Part shown: in pieces, positions 54,741 through 64,000 of the stretch
Position numbering within the stretch: the first letter of the stretch is position 1
Layout: every line of letters starts with the position of its first letter
DNA from: Bolinopsis microptera
Taxonomy: Eukaryota; Ctenophora; Tentaculata; Lobata; Bolinopsidae
DNA: 64,000 nucleotides
Assembly (NCBI RefSeq): GCF_026151205.1
Contig: NC_087079.1
Span: forward strand, 7,554,635-7,618,634
Reading direction: 5' to 3'
The notes under the pieces: generated by a model
Databases searched by the model: none
What the model was told of the DNA's origin: nothing
What the model saw: the letters and a program-made list of their open reading frames with translations, nothing else
Position numbers and translations under genes: made by a program

Positions 54741-55124
54741 TTTTTTTAAATAAGCATACGATAGTACTTATTTTTAAAAACTGAAAATTCTATAACGGGT
54801 CAAAAACTGCTCATGCTGCGCTTCAATTCTACTGTTGTAGCGCGATGCGTTACTGTGCCGCGCCGCGCACTCAATGAGTCTTCTCACAGCGCCATCGGCG
54901 AAATGCGCTACTGTGCCTCGCCGAGCTGCGATGAATTGACATCGTCAATTAAATTCTACTGCATTTCAGAATTCTCAATGATTGTCAAGTAGCACGCTGT
55001 TCATCATTCATGTTCATACTCCCTTGCAACAAGTAGGTTTCATCCAATAGATGTAGTAAGAGTGTGACAAAGGTCAAGAATCTTCAGTCAATTAAACAAA
55101 TAATCAATTAAACAAATAAGTGTT

Positions 55125-55235
55125 CTTTTCTTCCAGAGCGGGTTGTTCCTTATTGGAACAAACTCCCTTCGGAGGTGAAGAACTGCTTGACAGTTTCAAT
55201 GAGTTTTAAAATTGGATTGGAAAGTTTTTAAAAAA
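55125..55235 (+). mobile_element. LINE C-terminal fragment
   Basis: An open stretch reads RVVPYWNKLPSEVKNCLTVS and MSFKIGLESF-stop, the usual end of LINE reverse transcriptases (RxxxxWNxLPxxV). It is preceded at 55080-55115 by a doubled 16-bp unit TCAATTAAACAAATAA. Confidence 0.65.
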
Positions 55236-55890
55236 ATATGATTTCTAAATATATTGTAAATGACTTTCATTTTTGGAATGTTTCGAAAGAAGTTTTAACA
55301 AGAATTGAAGGTACCAGTTATATCAGTAATAAGGAAAAACACAATGATTATCTGTGGTTCCATCCTTCACATAGCCATGTGTATACGCGTACTGCGTGAC
55401 GCTACTGCGTGAAGCTACTGCAAGCGAGAGGGCTCTGGTTAGAGCAAGTTCCATCCTTATGTAGCAAGGAAACGTCTATAAATCTTTACTCCACTGGGAA
55501 GTATGAATAAATTAAATTTTGTAATGTTGTTTTATTCATGATTAATATTTGATAAATTATTACCTTTAAATTTGATGGAGAAATAATTATTTTTCCATGT
55601 AGTGTGATGATACTTTGTAGATACAGATACATGGGTTGGGGTCCCCCTTTTTTCCTTTTTAAAAAAATGAAAAACCTAGTTTCTGACACTCTTACAACGT
55701 GTCCGTAGTCTAGCAGAACCGATGAAATTTTTTATAGACTTAACGCCAGTATGCCTGAGAACTTCATCATTGGAAACCACTTTATCTTTAGAATTCTTCT
55801 CAAAAAGGTCAGGTGGAAAACGCTTCATCTGTTTTCAGTAGTGTTCCAGACTTCAGCTTTGTATAACAGAATAGTGATAACAGCAGCCTT

Positions 55891-56286
55891 TTAGGCTACT
55901 GTTCCATATCTTCCAGACCTGGTGCAGTGAAATGCACCATTGGCACGCTGAATCCTGATGTCAACTATCCCCATATCGTCAAATTTACTGACCCACTCAA
56001 CAGGTTTCCCCTCTACTCTCAACTCAATACTGTATCTCTCGGTGTAGGGTCGCTGGGATACACATTTATATTTAATTCTCTCTGGTTCAGGTTCACAAAA
56101 TTGGTTTCTCTTTACTTGACAACCATACACTGCGTCTTTTTGGCATTGATCTTCAGCCCAGCATAAGAACTGTATTGAGTGATGAGGTACGTAGATTCTT
56201 GCAAACCCGTCTTCAGTAATAATTATAAGTGGATGGTTTTTTACATTGTTTACAGGGCAGGTTTTATGTTCCCAAATTGATGTCAC
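55891..56286 (-). CDS. Hypothetical cysteine-containing ORF, 131 codons
   Basis: An uninterrupted frame with six cysteines (among them CPVNNVKNHP, FLCWAEDQCQKDAVYGCQ, NQFCEPEPERIKYKC) and a non-repetitive composition: YTERYSIELRVEGKPVEWVS, KFDDMGIVDIRIQRANGAFH. I do not recognise the family. It may be one exon of a gene or a transposon ORF fragment; a tRNA-like SINE directly adjoins its 5' side. Confidence 0.35.
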   Translation of the reverse strand: MTSIWEHKTCPVNNVKNHPLIIITEDGFARIYVPHHSIQFLCWAEDQCQKDAVYGCQVKRNQFCEPEPERIKYKCVSQRPYTERYSIELRVEGKPVEWVSKFDDMGIVDIRIQRANGAFHCTRSGRYGTVA

Positions 56287-56289
56287 ATA

Positions 56290-56400
56290 GATCCTTAGCT
56301 ACTCCTTAGACTAAGTGACACTGGGATTTGAGCCCTGGAACTACTGCAGCAGAAGGCAGAGGCTCTAACCACTACGCCACCTAGCCTCTTTAGTGGTTTT
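56290..56400 (-). mobile_element. tRNA-like SINE fragment
   Basis: On the minus strand: GGCTAGGTGGCGTAGTGGTT AGAGCC (A box), then CAGGGCTCAAATCCCAGTG (B box). Spacing fits a tRNA head, but the anticodon arm is longer than normal, so this is a SINE head rather than a working tRNA. Confidence 0.6.
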
Positions 56401-57427
56401 AATCCGGGATTGTGTACTGAAAGAATCAAAACACCAGCTTCTTAGCAGAGTGAGTGGAAGGACATAATTGCTCATTGTAGCTTCTATATACTCAGCAAAC
56501 TGCAAGGAGGCCTTTTGTGGTTTAATTTATTTATGGCTGAATGACTGTAAGTGATATATCTCACTCTTAACTACCTCACGAGACATAATTATATTCGACA
56601 TAATTCCGGTGAACTAAATGATTTGGGAACGAAAATATGGGATTTTTTTCGAAAACCACAGCATTTTATACCCCAAATTAAATTATGGTATTTAGAATTT
56701 TTTATTCTATGTTACTTACTTTCTTACTCGTGATCGAATACTACTGTTCCATTTGTTAGATGAATCATATTTATGACTAACTAAATTGATAGTAAATCGA
56801 CAAAGTCCAATAATTTGGGAAAATAATGATGGTGACCTAAATTTTGGTAGTCCATAAATATATGGTGTTTTTTTTTGGAAAATCACTGACTTTCGTACCT
56901 TTTAAATATGTCTCGCAAGGTAGCTGCGGATGGCACAAAAATTTATTTGATGCTCTGCATGGCAACATTGACATTTTCAATACATTTATTTAGAGAAAAT
57001 GAAATTATAAAATGAGGGGTGAGGATCCAGGTCTGGGGGTTGAATTGAAAGATCCATACCTCCTGCACATACAAATTTATTGCAATTCTGACAACATGAA
57101 TTATTATTGAATTGTAAATTTATAAGTTAGACTCATATATCCCCAACTCCAAACTTTCTTACGCAATTCGGACAAGAGAATCATTTGAGGGTAGTAACCT
57201 CTGGTTTACCCTGTTATTACTTACATCATTAACAGTATGATTCATGTATGAGTCGGGAATTTTCATTCATCCGTCATATTATAATATCAAAAAAGCAAAT
57301 AATTAAAACTATTTTTGCTTTTGTGTGTAAGGTTTGTTCCAATAATTGCATCTTTAAACTATATGATAACGTTATTCTATGTCTGTACTTTGTTTAATCA
57401 GAAGCTCTTTATCATTTACTTTTCAGG

Positions 57428-59046
57428 ATGTCATTTAGTTCCTTGCTTGAAGAGGCTAATCATACCTTAGAATCTGATTGCGATGTGAATGACACCCAGT
57501 GGTCAATCGATAGTAACAGCAGCAATACTTTACCCTCTCCATGCACTCCTGCCTCAGCTAAGCCTGCTCCTCAATCATTCCCCAACCTTAATCAGAGCTT
57601 CAGCAATGGTCTGGGACAGAAAAACGGTTCTCCAAACCCAGACATTGCACATTATAATGCTTTTCAGAACACTAATTTAAGACAGCACTCAAGTTATGAT
57701 GTGAAAGCTGAACCAAATCCTTTCTATGGTCAAAACGGTCTCCATAACACATTTGTCAATCAAGTTTATCAACAACCAGTTGTTCAGCAAAGGACACATT
57801 TGCCCATTCAGTTTGATGAGTATTACAATTTGAATTCCTTGCCTAGGCAAGAGTACATTGTGAATAATCATAATCAGCAGTTATTGTATCAACAACATCA
57901 GAAATCTCTTGTTAATAATACTCCACCTCCAAATGTTAAACCTGAGAAAAGCAGAAAGCGTGCAAATAAAAAATCAGAACCTCGAAAAAAGGTTTGTGAG
58001 AAAATGATGATGAATTACACCTATATACTTCTTACTAACGACAATTTTTCAAAATGATTTATACGTCCAAACTTTTTGGACCATGAAAACGCGTCATATT
58101 ATTAATTCGAACCAATTCATACAATTGTACCTGTAAACTTATTTGAAACTACAAGCTCTGCTTTATAATTTCGATACAGTAACTTTTATTTGCAGATAAA
58201 AATAGAATTTAATGGAGCACCCCCGAACTGGAAAGCTCTCTATGATAACATCATGGAGATGCGGAAGAATATAGTTGCTCCTGTGGATGTTATGGGCTGC
58301 TTTAAGAATGCTGAGTCTGATAAGGGTCCTAAGGTACGTGTGTCTGTGTATTTAGCACAACCCATAGTATTTATTAAGCTTTTTCATGAGAGCGTAAGTT
58401 TGACCGAAATCATATCAAAATCGAAACTCCAGTCATGTGAAGCTCGTTTTTGTTTTTGCAGAATAGCAAAAACCTAGGCTTATAGAATTTTCGCTAAACA
58501 TTGTTCTAACTCATAGAAAAGGCATCTGAGCTGGTATTTTTAAATGCAACTAAAAGAGTCGTTAAAGGTAAAAGTTCTGGAAAACAAACTCAAATTTCGT
58601 CATAAAACATTGTATTTTAATCTTCATAATTCTGATTCCTCTTTTAACTCTGATTTACCAATTTAACTTGTCTTCTTTATTTGTGAAAATATGTAAAATT
58701 TAGCCCGGGCTGGTAAATTGCCGACAATTTCACGTTAAATTGTTATTGTTAACTGAGTAGCACTGTTTTTAATTTTTCTAAGACCGTAAGATTAGTTTTT
58801 CTGGTATTCGGACACAGCTTACAATATCGATATGACAACTTTAATATAATGTAACTTTAAAATAATTAACTTCAGATCTACCGGTACCAAGTTATGATCT
58901 CGCTAATGCTGTCAAGTCAAACGAAAGACGAAGTCACTGCTGGTGCAATGAAGAGACTCAAGAAGTTTGGTTTGACGCCTAAGAATGTGGCGGACACTGA
59001 CGAATCGGTGTTGGCTCAGTTGATACATCCAGTTGGCTTTTGGCAG
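57428..59046 (+). CDS. NTHL1: Endonuclease III-like protein 1 (NTHL1), first three exons
   Basis: NTHL1 is the bifunctional DNA glycosylase/AP lyase that removes oxidised pyrimidines in base excision repair. Exons 57428-57991, 58196-58333 and 58876-59046 join in phase 0. Exon 1 encodes a long low-complexity N-terminus (188 residues, rich in Asn, Gln, Ser and Pro) ending in a basic stretch [18 protein letters not shown], a probable nuclear signal. Exon 2 contains [21 protein letters not shown], matching the family's WxxxLxxIxxMRxxxxAPVD. Exon 3 reads [52 protein letters not shown], nearly identical in pattern to human NTHL1. The helix-hairpin-helix with the catalytic Lys and Asp and the iron-sulfur cysteines must lie in later exons, not seen before 64000. 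Confidence 0.95.
58196..58333 (+). CDS. NTHL1: NTHL1 exon 2
   Basis: Forty-six codons between TTTGCAG and AAG|GTACGT. Reads [38 protein letters not shown], then ESDKGPK. Phase 0 on both sides. Confidence 0.92.
58876..59046 (+). CDS. NTHL1: NTHL1 exon 3
   Basis: Fifty-seven codons between ACTTCAG and [23 protein letters not shown] is the conserved helical segment of the endonuclease III fold. The exon is flanked by AT-rich introns. Confidence 0.97.
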
Positions 59047-60780
59047 GTAGTTTAGCCTGTAATTATATCACGTGTTCGTCACCCTTCATTGGAGATCATT
59101 CATCTGGTAAAAAGTATGATCATATTTCACAAAGTCCTCAAACAGAGTTTAAATTAAACTTTTTTCTATTTTAAAACTGTTATTGGGTGATTGTAGCTAG
59201 ACCCAACCACCAGGAATTCGGAATAAAGAGCCACTCAGACATATTTCCATATTTTGTCGCTCCGGTCACACGACGAAATTCCATCCATTTTCGTCATGCA
59301 TATTACCGGACTTTATTCGAATTAAATTCACTATTTGTTGTGATAGTTAAATGGCCTCAAATTATTTCCTTAATGTATAATAACTCATAATAAGCATATA
59401 TATTTTACGGTGAGTCACACTTGGTGATACTAGTCACGTGTCCTGGTCACGTGTCCTGGTCACGTGTCCTGGTCACGTGTCCTCTCCCCAATATCACGCC
59501 TGATTGGACATCTCCCGACACGTGACCCCAGTTCCTGCCTCCTAATTGGTTCACTAAATTGTTTATTGAGAATACTAGGGCTATTAGTAAACAACTCCTG
59601 ATTGGATCCCTTCGCCCACGTGGTATATTGAATTGAGCACAGTCACGTGGCAATCAGGTCCGTGACACGTCACACGTGGGCAGTTTCCTGGAATCTGATT
59701 GGATAACCAGCTCAGTATATACGTGCTAACGTGCAGCCCACGTGGTTGTCACGTGACATGAGACCAGTGAAGATGGTTGGTCGTGTCTCTTGATTCAATA
59801 TAACGAAACTAGTAGTGCAGTATATATACCAGCTCGTACACGCTGCAAGAGTATATATATTACTTGTATCTGGAACGGTAATGATAATTGGTACAGTTTG
59901 GAGTGTTCATTACTTATATGGCATGATTATAATCGCTCTAACGAGTTTGTTTTATTAAGTAAATCCTGGTAATCGGGTTTGTGACTACAGTAGATCATAC
60001 TTACAATATTACTATTATAATAATATACTGTAATGAATTAAGATTCCTAATATAATTAGATTGAACATGTGATTGAAAGTTCTGCCCTATTTCGAACATT
60101 AAAAGGTAGATATCTGTGTCGGTATTCACTTATACTGCCTTCACACTATGTATTCTGGGTAAAATTATCTTTATCCCGGTTGTTGCGACAAGTAAAAATG
60201 CTCTTATTAGGGAAAGGAGATTACTCGACGTTTCAATGTAACTACATCGTATTCATGATCTAAAAACAAGTGTTAAAAATTCAAAACGTAAAAAACATAT
60301 ATCTGAGGCAAAATTTGTGTACGTTAATTTATTTTTAATCAATCAACTTTATCCAAAAATTCGATACAAAAAAGTCATAACAAAATTCATAACAAAACTA
60401 ATTTATACGACGACAAACTTTTATAGTAAATACTGTACATTCCTAAAACTACTACTAAATATACTACACATGATACAGAAGCATGGAGTGCTACAACGGT
60501 GAACAGGTGCATGATGTGAAGTGTGTAGGTATGTATCTAGTGTGGAGTGAAAATGGCGGGAATCGTACTGACCAATGAGAAGTGTGAAACGTGGGAGCCT
60601 AATATGGTTTGATTGATGTTGTAAGGGTAGTGTGTTGAATAGGAGGCGGAAGTGTGCGTGTGTGAGATGTGGTCCCTGTACTCAGAAAGTAAACAAAACC
60701 TATAAATATCACTAAAAATCACTACATATGTGTAGACAATCCCCTGTCTGTAAAGTATACAATATGTTACACCCTGTTTA
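59047..60780. other. NTHL1 intron or 3' flank with CACGTG cluster
   Basis: No further NTHL1 exon was found. Bases 59440-59760 contain about ten CACGTG hexamers, four of them in a perfect 12-bp tandem repeat (GTCACGTGTCCT). The rest is AT-rich without recognised features. Confidence 0.6.
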
Positions 60781-61800
60781 TTATGTACTTGTTACTAAAA
60801 AACGTTTGATTGTTTCTAACTCATCTCTCTTGTTAATGTTAGGTTTGAACTTCAAAATAAGCATTGCTTCTGCAATCTTTCTTCTAGCTGTGTTGCTTTC
60901 TGTTTTTAAAATCTCAAATTCTAAATTGGGTTCTGACCCCCTATGTAAACTGTTATAATGAATAGCAAAAGCTTGACTAGTGTTAGAAGGAGTTAAAGGA
61001 AATTTAGCATATCTTAGGTGCTCTCCGAGCCTATCATGTGCCCTCCTGCACGTCTCACCAATATAAATATTATTACAGATTTTACAGGTAATCTTATACA
61101 CAACGTTCTTCACCTCACAATCTTTATTTTCAGTTATTAATAAAGGACAAATTTTACAGGAGTTAATAATACAGGTTCTCTTATCATACGGTCTGTTATT
61201 ACACACAATATTTCTTAGTTTTCTAGCTGGGGAAAATATAACTTTAATAGGTAAATTGTTCTGTTTAATATGATTCCTAATTCTGTTACTGATACTGTCT
61301 GAGATAAAATCTAACTTAAGCACTGTTCTGTTATCCTCCCTATTTCTATTACTAATACTACTACGACGTCTGTTGGAATAATTTCTGGGTGTTTGATACC
61401 CGTTTCTAGTCATAAGACGGTCTAAAATGCTGTATGAATGTTCTCTCTCCTGAGGTCCTGACGAGATCTTGTCCGCTTCTTTATACAGGTTGATCACGGT
61501 GTTCGTCTTCACAGATTCTGGGTGACATGAATTCTTGTGAAGTGTGATGTCTTTCTGCTGTGGCTTACGGTACAAGCGGCTCGTCACAGTTCCATCAGGT
61601 TCCACTCTAAGCTCTGTGTTAAGGAATGGGATGAACTCTTGGTCGTTCTCCGGAAACTCTACCTCCCACTTGAGTTTCTTGTCAGGGTCCTGGTCTGCGA
61701 TACTCTGAACAAGTGCTAGAGCTTCTTCTCTTGTTACAGCTGTGCTGGTGGCGTCGTCAATGTACCGCTTGTAGAAGTCAGATAAGTAGACACTATGATA
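60781..61800 (-). mobile_element. Canonical Penelope-like element fragment: RT end plus C-terminal GIY-YIG
   Basis: The open frame continues upstream of the first ATG to about 61800. It begins SDFYKRYIDDATSTAV, holding the RT catalytic YIDD, then FIPFLNTELRVEPDGTVTSR, LYRKPQQKDITLHKNSCHPE. The C-terminal endonuclease has KRTCIINSCKICPLL, VVYKITCKICNNIYIGETCR, RAHDRLGEHL. RT before GIY-YIG is the standard Penelope order. The RT is 5'-truncated; the C-terminal end appears intact. Confidence 0.9.
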
Positions 61801-61809
61801 TAATGGAGA

Positions 61810-62395
61810 AATATTTATGTACTGTAGGATCGCAATCAGTAATAAAAATGTCCATATCTAAATTCTAAACTCCGGATTTTGTTATGTCCGACAAAAATTT
61901 AAAGTTCATGATTTATTAATTAGTCAATCTTGATCGTGGAATGTTATATTTAACATCATAGATCAATATCATCTCTGAGATCGCAAAACTCTAGTACATA
62001 TAAATATATTATAAATATTTAATCTATTTAAAGTGAAACCTTCCAGTTATCCTCCGAACTTCATCGCGTGGATGTCAGCTCTTCCAGTGCTCATAACCTT
62101 AAACCATTTGCAGGTGTTTGTAAGCAAACTTTATAATCACACACCGTACACTTACCATGCAGTATTACAAGTTTTACAAGTTGTTTTGCCAAGTACAGAT
62201 AACCTAACAATACAGATTAAACCTAACAATACAGATTAAACCTAACAACACATGCTGTTCGTTTGTAAGGCACCCACAATCCACATTGATACCTAAGTAA
62301 GAAGTAAGGAGGCTACGTCCGAATCCCTACCGCTTCCCCAAAACCCTAACTGTAACCCTAGCTCTAACCGTAATCCTGACCGTAAGCTTAACTCC
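61810..62395. other. AT-rich spacer
   Basis: No gene recognised. A TAACAATACAGATTAAACC unit is repeated two to three times at 62205-62240. Bases 62335-62400 have degenerate CCCTAACTGTAACCCTAGCT-type sequence. Confidence 0.5.
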
Positions 62396-62400
62396 AACCC

Positions 62401-62965
<565 letters not shown>

Positions 62966-63495
62966 TATTGGTACTGGTGGGTAGTTAAACCCTATTCGGG
63001 ATAATTCACTTACATTTGTAGTTTGTGAATGTGTCGTGGTACTTTATATATCATATAATATAATATAAATATTATATATATACCTGTCAGCATTTCTCAG
63101 GAAACTAACAAACACGATAAGAGAGAGAAAATGTAGATTATTTCGTAATGCCTGTCAAAAAGAGCGGACGGGGCAGTGAGATTTTTATGAAGTTTAGTTC
63201 TGGGAACTTTCCTTGCTATGTGTGTGAAGAGTATCGGAATGATTTTAGGTTAAACTGTTGAATAATGGTACCTTCTAGAGTCATCTAGCCTCATTTCACG
63301 CTAGATGACGGTAGATGTCGAATTTCAACAATCGGTAAAGGTCCCCTTTGTGATATTATGTGTGTAAATTTGTTTGGCACGTGACAGCAGGCAACTAATC
63401 AGACTCTTATCACGTGACAAAAAACTTGTGTTACCTTCCCAACGAGTAGCACCAAGTCTCTTTTTCTTTTCTTTTTTCTTTTTCTTGTTATTACT

Positions 63496-63654
63496 ATAAC
63501 TACGGGGGGGGGGGGGGGGTACCAATGGCATAAATGGCATAATGGAGAATTGGCCAAGCAAAATTTCCATTTATGCCATGAAATTTCTATGCCATTTGAC
63601 GATTTTTATGCCATTTGTCTCCATTTTATGCCATTGGTACCCCCCCATAACTAC
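63496..63654. mobile_element. 143-bp MITE with 8-bp target duplication
   Basis: ATAACTAC flanks both sides (63496-63503, 63647-63654). The ends are inverse: GGGGGGTACCAATGGCATAA on the left and ATGCCATTGGTACCCCCC on the right. A long G run sits at the left end. Internal ATGCCATTT units repeat. No coding capacity. Confidence 0.8.
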
Positions 63655-64000
63655 ACATAATTGGATATACCTGATAATAATTTGGACTGGATATCTCCTA
63701 AAATGTCTGTCGTCGACGAAGAGAAAACCAAAACGGTTTCCAATCAATAATTTTCAGATGTTTTTTACCGTTTTTCACAACCTCACCAGTATTATATTAC
63801 GGAGATTTACAATCATCAGCTCGTAATAACAAACGTTAATTCTCCACAATGACGTAATTAATTAATCACAAATTTCACAAGCTGACCTCCGATCAGCTAA
63901 TAAAATATGTGTACAGTAAACATTATCAAGCAATGATCGGCCATTAGCCTAATTTGTATCTTTAACGATTACTCGCCTTGGTTACAGTTTGAAATAAAAA
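63655..64000. other. AT-rich flank
   Basis: Nothing recognised beyond the MITE; the short forward frame 63542-63826 crosses the MITE and is not taken as coding. Confidence 0.5.

Overview
This window is nuclear DNA of an invertebrate animal. It has spliced genes with metazoan products, long introns, tRNA-derived SINEs, LINEs, Penelope-like elements and DNA transposons, and is AT-rich with many microsatellites. The phylum cannot be fixed. A cathepsin-L-like protein with the Cys-to-Ser change known from sponge silicateins makes a sponge worth testing, but that is weak evidence.

Left part (1-15.8 kb): a 66-bp minisatellite at 2.2-3.2 kb; an intronless silicatein/cathepsin-L-like gene (6265-7374, +); an unrecognised minus-strand gene whose exons join in phase between 11659 and about 7774; and CACGTG-rich, repeat-filled spacers.

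Centre (15.8-41.2 kb): one minus-strand gene, eukaryotic elongation factor 2 kinase (eEF2K). Sixteen constitutive exons and one probable alternative exon were assembled by reading splice sites and phases. They give about 665 residues, including the alpha-kinase domain and the C-terminal Sel1-type helical repeats; only the extreme N-terminus lies outside what could be traced. Its introns hold a damaged pentraxin gene, an intronless BTB-like pseudogene, a 537-bp tandem repeat, a SINE, LINE remnants and a long permuted-domain Penelope-like ORF (Naiad type, GIY-YIG before RT).

Right part (41.2-57 kb): mostly transposons. An APE-type LINE is split by a nested insertion that itself contains a 1,935-bp foldback element (two 839-bp inverted arms, 8-bp target duplication). 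A second LINE is split by a TTAA-flanked element full of GGTTAACC motifs. Then comes the 5' part of an NTHL1 (endonuclease III-like) gene (57428-59046, +), a CACGTG cluster, a canonical C-terminal-GIY-YIG Penelope fragment, a 0.6-kb GA-rich microsatellite and a small MITE.

The most unusual theme is short tandem duplication at exon edges. In eEF2K two different 3' splice sites have become minisatellites (20 copies of 28 bp; 5 copies of 33 bp), so strings of complete acceptor sites lie in front of kinase-domain exons. In the unknown gene a 5' splice site is doubled, and in the pentraxin a coding segment is repeated 11 times and breaks the frame. eEF2K also appears to have two alternative versions of the segment with the ATP-binding lysine.
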